DNA from: Pampus argenteus
Lineage: Eukaryota; Chordata; Actinopteri; Scombriformes; Stromateidae
NCBI GenBank assembly: GCA_036937835.1
Contig: CM072864.1
Location: 7,694,501-7,758,500, forward strand
Reading direction: 5' to 3'
Length of the DNA stretch: 64,000 nucleotides
Shown here: one piece after another, positions 1 through 12,100 of the stretch
Layout of the letters: every line of letters begins with the position of its first letter
Numbering within the stretch: the stretch's first letter is position 1
The notes under the pieces: generated by a model
Told to the model about the DNA's origin: nothing
The model's input: only the letters and a program-made list of their open reading frames with translations
Database searches by the model: none
Translations under genes and position numbers: made by a program

Positions 1-181
1 TGCATCACTGTGGCTAATCCTGTGTGATTGACATCGACATGTGTTGTGATCAAAGAGACTTTTGTGCCAACAGAATCACCTGAGGGGGGAGGTAGCAGCC
101 ACTCTCCCCTCAGATGAAGACAGGTTCTCTGTCTTTGCCTCTGGTGATGTTTGAAGTCACACTCTGCGTTGCTGTTTTCAG

Positions 182-756
182 GCACCCTGCCGCAAACTGC
201 TCAATAGTGTCCTAAGAGGTCTCGAGCTGACGATCTTCCAGTCTGACCGCGACATTTATATACCCAACTGTGACACTCGTGGGTTCTACAGGAAAAAGCA
301 GGTACAGTATTACAGTCACCTGAATCGTCATGAAATGTAAAACTGGAACTTTGTTGGCTGTTAGATGTTATATGTGGTGTGAAAATGTGTCACTGTATGT
401 ATATCTGCGATTGTGAGAGCTGCGCTCTACTGCAGCTTTCTGTCTGTGACCATAGGGGCTGAGAATAACTGACACTTTTCTCTCTGAGCCTCTCAGCTGT
501 GGGCTCAGAGAATCAGTACTGCGCTATGATGACATATCATTTTCTCTCTCTTCCTCTCTCACCACCTTTTCCCACTCTCCCACTCAATCTCCGCCCTCTC
601 TTCCTTTCAAAATCTCCCTCTCTGTCTTTTAATCTCGCACAGTGCCGCTCCTCCAAGGGCATGCAGCGTGGCCATTGCTGGTGCGTGGATGAGCTCGGCA
701 CGTCCGTGCCCTCACGTGCCAGTGAAGATGGCACTTTACCATGCGATGGGGAGTGA
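182..756 (+). CDS. igfbp6: Insulin-like growth factor binding protein 6-like, last two coding exons (5' part outside window)
   Basis: Secreted protein that binds IGFs, mainly IGF-II, and limits their access to the receptor (family knowledge). The coding exons are 182-301 and 643-756, both phase 0; 182 follows a cag acceptor and 301 precedes gtacag. Together they encode the C-terminal thyroglobulin type-1 domain: CRKLLNSVL, then IPNCDTRGFY, then RKKQ, followed by CRSSKG and the diagnostic CWCVDELG, with a last Cys five residues before the stop. The GFYRKKQCRSS stretch resembles IGFBP6 more than IGFBP5 or IGFBP2. The N-terminal IGF-binding domain lies left of the window, so the a/b paralogue cannot be decided. 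Family is near certain; member 6 is likely. Confidence 0.88.
302..642 (+). other. Last intron of the igfbp6-like gene
   Basis: A GT-AG intron of 341 bp. It starts gtacag and ends in a pyrimidine-rich tract (540-640) before the cag acceptor. No other feature is seen in it. Confidence 0.85.
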
Positions 757-2024
757 GAGAGGAGTCGGTCCTATTGCTCTGAGCCTGGAGGAAGAGGAGA
801 AGGAGGAGGAGGTGGAGGAGGAGCAGGAGCACAGGGAGAGGGGGTGGCTTTAGCATGTGCTAGACACTGCCTGGACAGGAGGTAGCAGGGATAAACCACT
901 TCCTATGGAAAATACACACCAGTTAATATCCTCTCTCTAAAGCAAGACACACACACTCACAGTCCAGCAGCGACAACAATAACATCTGCCTGAATGTTCA
1001 ACAGTTGCAGCAACGTCCTCTGCGTCGTCTGGTGACATGCTGCATGCTCACATTAATGCTCTGTGAACTGCCTCAGTGATCCAAGCGGTATTACTCCGAA
1101 TGATCTCTATATTCCCTGGCTCTTGTCCCGGCTTTCTGGTAGATTTCTGTTTTCCTTTTTACTTTAGGATAGCTGACACTGCCTGTGTTTGTTCTGATCT
1201 CAGTGGGCTGAAATACTGTTACGCAGGTGATGTGACACAAACGTGTCTCCCTCACCGTCCTCTCTCCCTCTCTCCAAAGATACACTGATATCAATATACC
1301 TAATTGACAGAATATTTCTTTTTCTATTAATTTATTTTTGAGTCTGTATTTCCATCAAGTACTGCTTGAATCTTACAGTATCTTATATATATGTCAAGTC
1401 AGAAAAAAATAGTCATACGGAAAATGATCCTGGATGCTTCTGTTCATTTTATTTGTCAAAAAGGGCGTTTTGACTGCTTATTAGTTGACTGTTTGTACAT
1501 ATGTTGGAATTTTGTGGTCGACTGTGTGTTCTGAAGTGGCAGACAAAAAGCTTACGGCTGTTACCCTTTTCAAAAAGTTGTAAGGCATATTTTTATACAC
1601 GTCAATATAATATTTTATATATGAATTGTTGGTTTATTTAATGAACTACAGTACAATGCCATGTATTTTTATATTGTCAGCAGTTTCTTATTTAAAGACA
1701 GAGATTATTTTATTTCATGTTAGGGGAAGTGTTGTGCTTTAAGGGCACCTTTATGGCAAAATTCATTACATTCATCAGAGCTATATTCAACTGCTGTACA
1801 TCTTATGGTTATATCTCATGTTTTTATTTCCTTCTTATTTATGCTTTGTTTATTTGAGAATTGAGAATGTCCATGTTACTATTATGTTTTATTCTGGCAC
1901 ATCATACTATAAATTCTGATTTCAATAGAGGGAAAAAAAAAAAAGAGAAAAGATCAAATTTGTTATTGTTATAGTATGTCTTTCCCGAGTCCTTGCAAAA
2001 GTCATGAAATTGTGTGCTATTAAA
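757..2024 (+). other. Probable 3' UTR and downstream flank of igfbp6
   Basis: No coding exon is seen. A GGA/GAG-rich stretch follows the stop (786-835). An ATTAAA at 2019-2024 followed by GT-rich sequence is a possible poly(A) signal, and an AATAAA at 2130-2135 is an alternative. The UTR end is a guess. Confidence 0.4.
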
Positions 2025-2228
2025 GTGTGATTAGAATTTATCTATTTCTGACCAATCTTGTTGTGCCAATGTGTGTGCCGTGATGATAGGTCCATGCACA
2101 AAAGGACCTGTAAGATTTGCAAATATGAAAATAAAACATAATGATAATAAAAATGGAGAAGAATAAAACATATATTACTATAACAACATGTGTTGAGTGC
2201 GTTCTTGTCATGAGATGCAGTTGATAAT

Positions 2229-2258
2229 GCATTACTATAATTTGCATTATAGTAATGC
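2229..2258. repeat. Perfect 13-bp inverted repeat with 4-base loop
   Basis: The arm GCATTACTATAAT at 2229-2241 and its exact reverse complement at 2246-2258 flank TTGC. It is AT-rich and lies just past the putative igfbp6 3' end. It could be the end of a degraded MITE or a chance cruciform; nothing shows function. Confidence 0.75.
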
Positions 2259-2409
2259 TGTTAGTCAAGGTAGGGCTGATTCAAACTATTTTATAAACTA
2301 TTTGGAAATGTAATTCATGACTGTATATGTTACTGTATATAAGATGATCACAGGTTTTGTATATAAAAATATTCAAATGTGAAGTACAGTAGAGTAACTG
2401 TTGCTGTTA

Positions 2410-2535
2410 AATAAATGTAGTAATGTAGTTTCCTTCTGTAAAGTAGTGGAGTAGAAATATAAAGAAACACAATTAGCGTATTCATGTACCTCAAATTTGT
2501 CTGTAAATACAGTACTTCAGTAAGTTTACTTAGGG
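2410..2535 (-). repeat. Fragment of a dispersed teleost 'aagtaaaagtac'-type repeat
   Basis: Contains the phrase gtagtggagtagaaatataaag, then a cctcaaatttgt segment and repeated agtac words. Related phrases occur at 48.7 and 38.8 kb in this window. It is a piece of a short non-autonomous repeat; boundaries are approximate. Confidence 0.5.
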
Positions 2536-2830
2536 TTAAAATGAACATTGGGATGAAGGTATTGGTGAGGAAGGATGCTGCTGATTCCAAGGATGCTGCA
2601 GTTATTGATTGTGATAAGGAAATGGAAGAGGAAGATATGGATGATTGTAAGGATGGTGTTTTGGTGTTTATTTTAACCTTAAAATTTTGTTTTTCCAAGG
2701 GTGTCTTAGCCCAGACGCTACACAGTAGCAATGTGTTACAGACAAACAAGAAATCCAGTGGTAGAAAGTAATTATACAGCTGTTAAAGTACTGTACTTAA
2801 GTACAATTTGAGGCACTATATTTTAATACT

Positions 2831-3223
2831 TTAAAGGTCCAATATACAACATTCAGCCTCACTAGATGTCGCACCAGCACCAGCACAAAAAAAAAAAAAA
2901 AAAGACAGACGGACGGACAGCTCATGAAACCCAGATCAAACTGTCAAACTAGGAAGTGCTGATCAAATATGAATGAAGATTGTGTCACTGCATTGCTTGC
3001 ATTGCAAATGTTTTCAAAAACATATTTTAGTGTTACTGTTTAGCTGAGAAAGCCACTATCTTGAAAACAGACGCAGTGAGGCCCAGTTATGTAAACAAAA
3101 AGCAGAGAGGCTCAGATTACAACACAAAAACAGGTAGGGTGACTACATTCTCTGCTCAGGAGGCTATTAATCCACTATATTTCTACATAGTACATAGTTG
3201 CTGATATCTAGTGGGACCTTTAA
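2831..3223. mobile_element. Short non-autonomous element with 10-bp terminal inverted repeats
   Basis: It begins TTAAAGGTCC at 2831 and ends with the exact reverse complement GGACCTTTAA at 3214-3223. Just inside both ends is a cactaga/tctagtg motif, also inverted. The interior is about 370 bp without coding capacity and holds an A tract at 2886-2903. The layout fits a MITE; the superfamily is not assigned. Confidence 0.65.
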
Positions 3224-4789
3224 GTTTAATGTTACTTTATTTTGACAGATTAATAGCATACATACAAAACACCATACATACTGTAGCTAAATATTGAACT
3301 GCGCAACAGTTTATAAAATTCACCGCAGCAAACCGCAATATTAAAATTGTGCTTACATGTTAATGCATTAGTGATAATAATATATTATAAACAATACAAT
3401 TAATTATTCTGCATTACGATTAAGTACATTTTACTTTACTTTCTACGGTGAAATAAAGAGAGAGCAATGTCTCCTATTTCACCGTAAAGTTCATTCTCAG
3501 TCCATGTTCAGCGGAGGCTTCAAGTTTCTACACTGGACCATGATTGGCTCCAAACTGCCTCGCGATGTCACAAATCATGCTTGTAGGTACATGTGTTAAG
3601 ATTTAAGAAGAGCACAGAGACATTTGAAAACATCCTTCTAGAGACACTGTCTAAATGAGGGTTCCTCTGAATCATTTACCAGCATATGAGCAGGTTGCTG
3701 TGTATAACTGAGCCTTGGTGTGAGGCTTTATCCATTAGCTATCTGTGAGAATCTCCTCTGCACTCACACTTACCAGTTGCCAGCAGTGAAACAGAAATTA
3801 CACATTAGAGCACATTAGAGTCATGCTGCTTTTCTGCCATTACTAGGCACATAAAGGGTAATTTTCCCCTGCTTCTCCACACAGGGTCTCAATACATGCC
3901 TGTTTCCAAGGTAACAGCATAGAATATCCCATTTGTCCATGCGTAATATGAAACGAAGGCCTTTGCAGAAAATAAAGGAGGAAGTATGGTCCTTTGTAAA
4001 ATCACCCCACTACACGTCCTACTTCTCAATCTACGGTGGTGGTTGCGTTTGCTATTCTTGGAGATTCTTCTCTGTGCATTGAGCATGAGATGAAGACAAT
4101 GGTATGTATGTAAAGCACAATATATCCACCTGCTGTATTTTGTATCACTTAATTAAGATGTTGTCAATTATGATGTGAGTAAAACAGCACATTTATATTA
4201 CAAAATGAATCATGAACAATTAAGGGGTAAATATATTGGAAGCCAATCTTGGTCCAATATTCAACTGATACTAGTGTGATGTGGAAACTTGAAGTCTCCA
4301 GTGGACAAGTACAATTTACTTCTCAGTGAAAAAGGAGACATCTTGTGTCCAGCAGTTAAACTTCTGAAATGAAATATGTTTGAATATTTATAGATTCAGG
4401 ATTTATTTATTTTTAATAAGGGAGAAAGAGAGTAAGTTATTTTAAGGATTTTAACAAGATAATGAATCATTTTTTGTGAAAAAAAAACCAAACATATCAG
4501 ACACAAATTATTATTCAAAGTACAATTGTTTATATGTGTCTTAAAACATATTTAGAGGGGATCATAAGGGATGTTGCTATTATGGATTATTATTTTTTTA
4601 AATGTAGACCCTATGTGAGAGATGCAAACATAGTGCGTATGATGCATATGATGCAGTACTATATATATCTAAAATTAGATCCACATTGATGAACTGCAGC
4701 ATCAAAATGATCTTATATGTATGCTTAAATGACAAAAAAAAAAACAATATAATATTATATACTCTAATAATATGACACACTAAAAGAAG

Positions 4790-4968
4790 TCTGCATAATG
4801 AGTACTTTTAGTTTTGAGTACAAATTGCTGATTATACTTCTGTATTTTTATTTAAATAACATTCATGAAATCAGGGCTTTTACTTCTATTGGAATATCAT
4901 TAGACTACAGTATTTCTACTTTTACTTAAGTCTTAATCTGAATACTTCTTCCATCACTGATACTTGTT
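4790..4968 (-). repeat. Dispersed 'gtggaagaagtattcag' repeat, minus orientation
   Basis: Read on the minus strand it starts near 4968 as 'cagtgatggaagaagtattcag' in two short blocks, then 'taagtaaaagtagaaatactg'-like words. The same opening is seen on the plus strand at 6469 and 50588. Non-coding. Confidence 0.6.
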
Positions 4969-5930
4969 TATGTTGTGACTTTGTTTTGTGATCTTATTGC
5001 CCTCTAGAGGTTAAAACCCCCTTTAGATGATACATGCTGTTGCATCCCAGAGTCCCTTTATTACAACCTACTCTGTTAAAAGCCCCTGTCAACCCAGAAA
5101 TTAGTTTTTCTTTTGTAACTTCACTTGTAGGTTTGAGCTTGTGTGCAGAACAATGTACTGTATCTGCAGAATGACACTTCCTTGTCTGTTGAAGGAGGAA
5201 GGTTGTTTTGTGCTTCTCTAATACTCGAGTTTAAGATTTTGTGACATCACAACTAGTTTGCAGGTTCATCCTGGTCAACTCACATTAATGTGATGTGGAA
5301 ATTTACAGTTAATCTTCTGAAATAAACAATGTTTGCATATTCATAGATTCTGGATTTTTTTTTTCATTTTTAACAACACATTGTGTGATTTCCAACTTTT
5401 TTGGCTTTTGACATCTTATATAAACCATTGTGTAGTTGGGTCACAATCCAGATGTCTATGCATTGTTCTCACATGGTTTCATCTTTATAAATATTCAAAC
5501 AATCTAATATTTCACCAAAAATCTTGAATTAGAGAAAAAAAACTATCAGATTTTTGTTTCAGCTGATCATTTATCCTTCCCAAAGTTAACCAAGGGGTAA
5601 CAATCAAAATATAAGCCTGTTCATCTTGATTAATGACTAAAAGGATAACAACATGTGAAGCTTTTTAAAGGATATCTCTTTGATTTTGTTAGAGGTTGAG
5701 AACTGGTAATTCCGAGCATAAATGCAACACGTCTGCGCGACGTGCCCGCCCACCCCGGGGGTCACCTGACACGTTAGGGTCGTTTTATTTGGTCTGTTCC
5801 ACCTGTCAATCATAACCTCACCACGTGGTTGATAATAACACGGGTGGGCTCGAGGGGGCGGTGATGGACTGTTTGCGATCATTTTGGAAATATGTAGTTG
5901 AAGTTAACTAATGATTCATCATATTAGCTC

Positions 5931-6125
5931 GTATTGTGCTCTAGAAAAACAACGGCGGAGTAACATCCGGAGCTCAGCAGGTGACCTTTGATTTGTTGTC
6001 GCCGAGCGGAGATAAGAGACGGTAACGTTAGCGAGTTTTAGCTTAGTAACGGGCGGCCATCAGGAAGGAGAAGAAGAAGAAGTGTCACCGCTCGCACCAG
6101 CTCTCTGTACGGGGACGAAGGGAGC
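5931..6125 (+). promoter_or_regulatory. CpG-richer promoter and 5' UTR of pip4k2c
   Basis: GC and CpG content rises between about 5940 and the start codon at 6126, in contrast to the AT-rich flank. No TATA box is evident. A gaagaagaagaag tract at 6067-6081 lies in the probable leader. The transcription start cannot be fixed from sequence alone. Confidence 0.45.
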
Positions 6126-9100
6126 ATGTCTACGGCCATGGCTGCCCTCAGTAACTCGGCGGCCACCTCCAGTCCCATGGTCATCCTGGCGCCCAAAACT
6201 AAGACGAAAAAGAAACATTTCGTCCAGCAGAAGGTGAAGGTGTTTCGAGCCAGTGACCCCGTCCTCAGCGTCTTTATGTGGGGCGTCAATCACTCGGTGA
6301 GTCAGAGGAAGCTAACACTGCTTGCAATGCTAATGTGAAGCGCAGTTTACCGTCAGCCCAGCTAGCAGCGGCGTTAGCAGGTGACACAGCGCAGGTAGAG
6401 GTGTTACAGCTAAATCTGTGACAACGCTACAACAAATATCGACAGGTGGGGTGTTGGCGGCTACAGACCAGTGGTGGAAGAAGTATTCAGATTGTTAACT
6501 GAAGTAAAAGTACCAACACAGTAATGTTCATATACTCCTTTATAAGTAAACGTCTCTCCAATGTATATAAAATACTCTACTTTGAATAATAATGTGGTTC
6601 TAATGTGGTTTTACTCAACAACAAAAAAGTTAAGTAAAAAAAAACCTAGAATAACATTTACTGCTTGTCCCTCATTTAAAAAACATAATCTATAAATATG
6701 TAAATATTTAATCTTAGAAGTTTAACTTTTGTCTGCTGTTTAACTGTCAAGTTCATCCTCAGTGTTTGTACACTGGAGGCCAACCGAGTTTATACATCAC
6801 ATTTGTATAAGTTCAATATTGGACCAGGATTAACTTTTAAAAACTAGTTATCATGTCACAAGTATATTTTGTATTGTTTTTAAAGAGCATAAACTTTCCA
6901 CTTTTTGCCAATAAATATGAGAACAAATACATCATTGTGTACAGAAAACAGAACATCATCCAACAAGAGGAACAAGAAAAACAGTCCATCTATATGACAT
7001 CATTATAATATTAACACTGAAGCAGCATGTTACTGTTGTAGCTGCTGCATATGTTTCAACTACAGTTAGTTTAGTCTACTAGTTACCTACAAACTCTGTA
7101 ACACAGTTTCTCAGTTTCTGTAACACAGTTTTTTTTAGAATTTGCGACCAGATCTGAACATTATAGGCTCCAAATTGTTGTCAACAGCTATTAAAAGCCT
7201 TTTGGCTCCATGATATCTGTCGTCATATTTGGTAATAGGTATCAAAATACATATGTGACCATGTAACAAATCATTTCAAGGGTAAATCTGCTGGAACTTC
7301 TAAACCCAACTGTCTGTAACATACGACAAAGAAAAGCAGCAAATTCTCAAATGTGAGAACTTGAAACATCACGTTTTTTGGCATATTTGCTTACCTAACC
7401 TATTAGTCTCTGATTAATTTTCTGTCATTTAACTAATATATCAATCATGCAGATCTACATCTGATGACCTTTTGGTTTAGGGACATTGTGAACATTGATG
7501 CGCATGTCTTCTTTAATGGACCAAATGATTAATCATGAAAATAACCAGTAGGCGAATCCTTCTTCGTGCAGATCAATGATCTCAACCAGGTGCCTGTTCC
7601 TGTCATGTTGCTGCCGGATGACTTCAAAGCCAATACCAAGATCAAAGTTAACAACCACCTCTTCAACAAGTAAGAAACCGAGTAGAGAAATCCAAACTGA
7701 GATGACGTAACGCGAACCTGAGACGAGTATAAGTAACACATTTCAGAGAAACTCGTTCCTGATGATAAAATCAGCAGCAATTATGACAAATTCCTGAAGT
7801 CTTGTGTTGGACTGAAGAGCTTGACGGATCTTCTCTCTTTTTTTTTTCTTTTTCTCTTTTTTATTGACAACAAATCCCATGTAACACCAAAACCAACAGT
7901 CAATCATATTGTCCTATTTAGTGTTTTATGTGTGGAACCTGTGGGCTTAGTTTAAGAGCCACGGACAGGCTGGGGAAGTCAGAAAGTATTGATTTACAGA
8001 CTCAACACAATGTTGTTGTTTTTTATGTTATTTGTGAACCGGGACAAAAATATAAAGTATCACCAGCCGTGTTCTGACACAGAAAATAAACTCTCAGTCT
8101 CCCTTCACTCCTCTTGCAGAGAAAATCTTCCAGGACATTTCAAGTTTAAAGAATACTGTCCTCAGGTCTTCCGAAATCTAAGGGAACGGTTTGGCATTGA
8201 GGATCTGGACTATCAGGTATGTGATGCCCTGATCAGTACATTTGATGTCACTGTGTTGGTGGAGATTCAGTCTAGAAAAGGTTATTTCAGGATGCACCGT
8301 TCTCAATTACATGTAGCAGGTAATTGTGTGTTACGCCCCATTCAGACTGCTTTATAATAGAAGTTATCGTTCTGGACAGCATTTCTGATATTCTGCAGGA
8401 ACACCATGTGACCTTCACCACCAGCGGGCTTAGAATTGTTTTTAATATGGCAATTATTAACTTCAACAGTTGCAAACTAAGTGAAATGTCTCTTCCTGAA
8501 TATACGTTTGTGTCTGCAACAGTGAATTGACGCTCACTACACATAAAAGATGATGTAACATGATCTTGACACGCTTGCAGGATCTCGGCCTTATAAAGTT
8601 TATTTTTGACTTTTCCCTCATTGTGAGAGTTGACTGTTAATGTTAATGAGTAGCAAAATCCTTCTCTGCTTCGTCAGTTGTCACACTGTGAGCTATGATG
8701 AAACTCGGCAACAGGAAATGGCTCTACGAGTCACCCCACCTCCCCGACAGAAATAAATCCTGTCTTTTTTAAATGCAACAGGTGATGATCTCTGTGCGCT
8801 CTCGGTCTTTAAAACTCTCAGGTGTCGTTGACCCGTAGCCCCCCAATGAGGAGTGTAGACGACCAGGGAGAGGGTCTGCTCCTGAACTCCTACGACCGTA
8901 CGCTGGTCGTCAAGCAAATCTCCAGCGAGGACGTCGCAGACATGCACAACATCCTGTCTGAGTACCACCAGGTAAGGTCTGGATTGTGAAAAGATGTAGG
9001 TCATTTGTTGTCAGCAAATCCCACAAAAAAAGAGCAAAATCAGCATCGAGTTAGTCTGTCTCATTATTTTCCATCATCTTCCTGCCTGTCTGTGCACTCT

Positions 9101-12100
9101 GCACTCAGTCCAAGTCCACTGTTCCCACTGAACACTTGCATCCTTATAAATGGGTCACAAATAATGTAATCAAATAATAAATCATTTCCTAAAACAGCTG
9201 GGCGCAGTTTTTTTTAGGAAAAGTTGAAAAGTCAAAAGACTATTTTTAGTTGGAATAATGCATATCTGATGCTACAGTAAGTATTTGCAACACCAGGATT
9301 TATGTACGTAGGATTGAATAGTTGGAGCTGTAAACTACAGTGACTGTGTTCATGTGCCTCAGTGCAGCAGTAGATAGACTTCAATCCAAATGTTATGCAA
9401 ATTTGAGCCAAATTTCCAGAATATTAGCAAAGTAAAATTCCCATGAATGCGTTTGCATCCGCTGCTTTGCAAATATTTGGTGTTCATGAAGGTAAACAGT
9501 TTTCCAGTCGAGACCATTAAACCATTTCAGAAGTGGGCATGTAACATTTCTGTTAGTTTCATGTATTAATTTGAAAAGTGATGTTTTTGTCTGATGCCTT
9601 TTTAAATAATTATTATTTTAATTTAATTTATTTATTTATTTATTTATTTTTGTAATTTCCGGAACCATAAAAATAACCATGAAGTCACACGCTTCACATT
9701 TAATCACTAAATGTGATTAAATGTACACTTTGTTGCAGTTTGCTTTTGTCGATAAAACCATTTTTCCACCTCAGCCAAGCGATATTTGCAATATTTCTTT
9801 TTTTTTTAAAAAGCCTTTCACAGGTTTTTATATGTAAATTAAAAATACAAGTAAAAATGATCAGATAAGAATCCTTCATTCAGTCATTCATACAAAGCTC
9901 GTCCGTCGGTCTCCAGGCACAGTAACGTCTGCTTTCCTGAACTGTGTATGAAGCTTCACATCTGTGCTGCTGTGTGTTCTACTTATTTTCTCTGTAACCT
10001 TTTCTTTGGATCTTTTTAATGGCTTAAAAAAAACACCCCAGAGAGCTTTTGTCACACAGTTCCTAAAACGAGAACTTCCTGAGGGAAATTCGTGTTTTCT
10101 GCCCTAAGTGAGGGAAGTTGACCTAAATATGATTGTATTATTTCTTGTCCCGCTGAAGTGTCCTTGAGCAAGACACTGAAATGAAGGCACGGGAGTTGTA
10201 TCAAAATAATATATCAATAATCGGTATGATCAAAACTCAAGTGATATAACTATCTTATCACATTTGTTTGAAAAGAGCTTTACTTGAAGATATAAAGTGT
10301 CTCTAAGACTACATATAAATATATCCACTATATAGTGCCCTCAAAACTACCGTATATAGGTATTTATATTAATTTACAACTTCGATATGTTCTCGTATGC
10401 GTCTTTTGCATTTGCTCTGAAATCTAAAATTATCTCTTTATTTTTTGTTTTCTTGGTATTTAGCCAAAGAATCATCGAATTTAAAACCTTCAGCCGAGTT
10501 AACGCTTCAGGCAAAAAAAAACGCCGCTCGTCATTATCAAGGTTAGTCGAGGTTGTTCGGCTCTTTCCACCGTTATAGAACAAACACACCGTTATATCAC
10601 TGTTGGTTTTGTTGAAGATATTCAAATGTTCATATCAACTCATCTGTATTCATGTAAATAGTGGAGTGTGTTTGTAGGACGAGATAAGAGTGAGGTGACA
10701 CTTTCACCCGTGTGTTTTCTTTTTATTTTTTTTGCTCGTTTCTATCAGGTTTTTAGTTAAGTACATTCTCCACTCAGACTGGTATCAGTGTTCGTTATGG
10801 CCAAGTGAGTCGCGTGGATGCTCAGGAAAAAGTAGGTCTCACTTCAGGCAAACATGCCACTGAGTAAACTTTTGGCTGTGTTGAGCTCTTGTTGGAATGT
10901 GTAGCCCGTGGTTACGCAGCCTACATAAAACTGGGAGGGAGATGAGGAAAATGGCAGCTCTGTTTTCCAAGGTTTTTTTTTGTTGTTTTTTTTGTTTTAT
11001 TCACTTGGCCCTGAATGAACTCATTGTTTCCTTCATAGATCATGACACAGTTTGCAGTTTCTCGCATCAGTTTTCTTTTTTTTTTTTTGTCAACATTGTT
11101 TAATTTCAGTGCTGCTCGTGTAGCAACAGTGTTGTGAAGGTGAATGATGCAGATAGTTTTTATTTCCAGTGCCTAGTTGGGTCTGAGGACTTTGTTATTG
11201 TTGTACTGTTGGTGTTTTGGGGGGGCTTGTGTCATAACTGTCGCTCCTTGTCAAGAAACCAATCATATATTAATTAGATAGGACGGGTTACCCTGGTAAC
11301 CATGAAGATGGAGAAGAAGCTTGTTCTGACGGTGTTTGTCTATCCCAAACTTTATGATATAAAACTCTGATATATCTTTTTTTTTTTTTTTTTTTGTATT
11401 CAACATTTCATAAACGATTAAGATGACTCATTAATGAAGATCATTAGTTACACCAGCTCAGTGTGTGCTGAACACAGCGTGACAGTAAGAGACAGAATAT
11501 GTTTTGCTTAGTTCCCCAAAGTGTACTACTGCATATTTCACTGTTGCCTGGGGAGTCTTTTCATTCATCATTCATCGTCATTCTAATGTGTCTTCTGATA
11601 TCTGTATAGTCACCAACCACAATCAGCAGATGAGTGTAACACACACACAGCCACACACACACACACACACACACACACTGGCTAAACCTGACACACTATA
11701 GCTGGGGGTCGATGTACAAAAGTGTTCATACATGCAGAGCGATGTCTCCTAATGAGGTCAGTCTGCAGCGAGTGTCTCATTTTAACCTGAATAGACTCTG
11801 TGAGCCTGTATTCCTTTTTATGACTGTTCACATTTCCTCTGCGGATTTCAATGCATCGAGGACTCATCGTTCTATATAATCTGCTGTCGTTTCCTCCCCG
11901 CAGCACATAGTGAAGTGTCACGGTAGCACCCTGCTGCCACAGTTCCTGGGCATGTACCGGGTTAGCGTGGAGAGTGAAGAGACGTACCTGATCGTCATGA
12001 GGAACATGTTCAGCCACAGACTGGTGGTACACAGGAAGTACGACCTGAAGGTGAGGAGGAACTGCATGACCTACTTTTCATCACTGGCTGACGAAACAAT

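Larger units (their letters stand above)
2025..5930. other. Intergenic AT-rich region between igfbp6 and pip4k2c
   Basis: No coding exon recognised. Besides the repeats listed separately there are related short fragments at about 3520-3620, 4255-4400 and 5060-5360; the last two share 'gtgatgtggaaa' and 'cttctgaaat' phrases, so they look like pieces of one dispersed family. Open frames here are short and without recognisable protein features. Confidence 0.6.
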
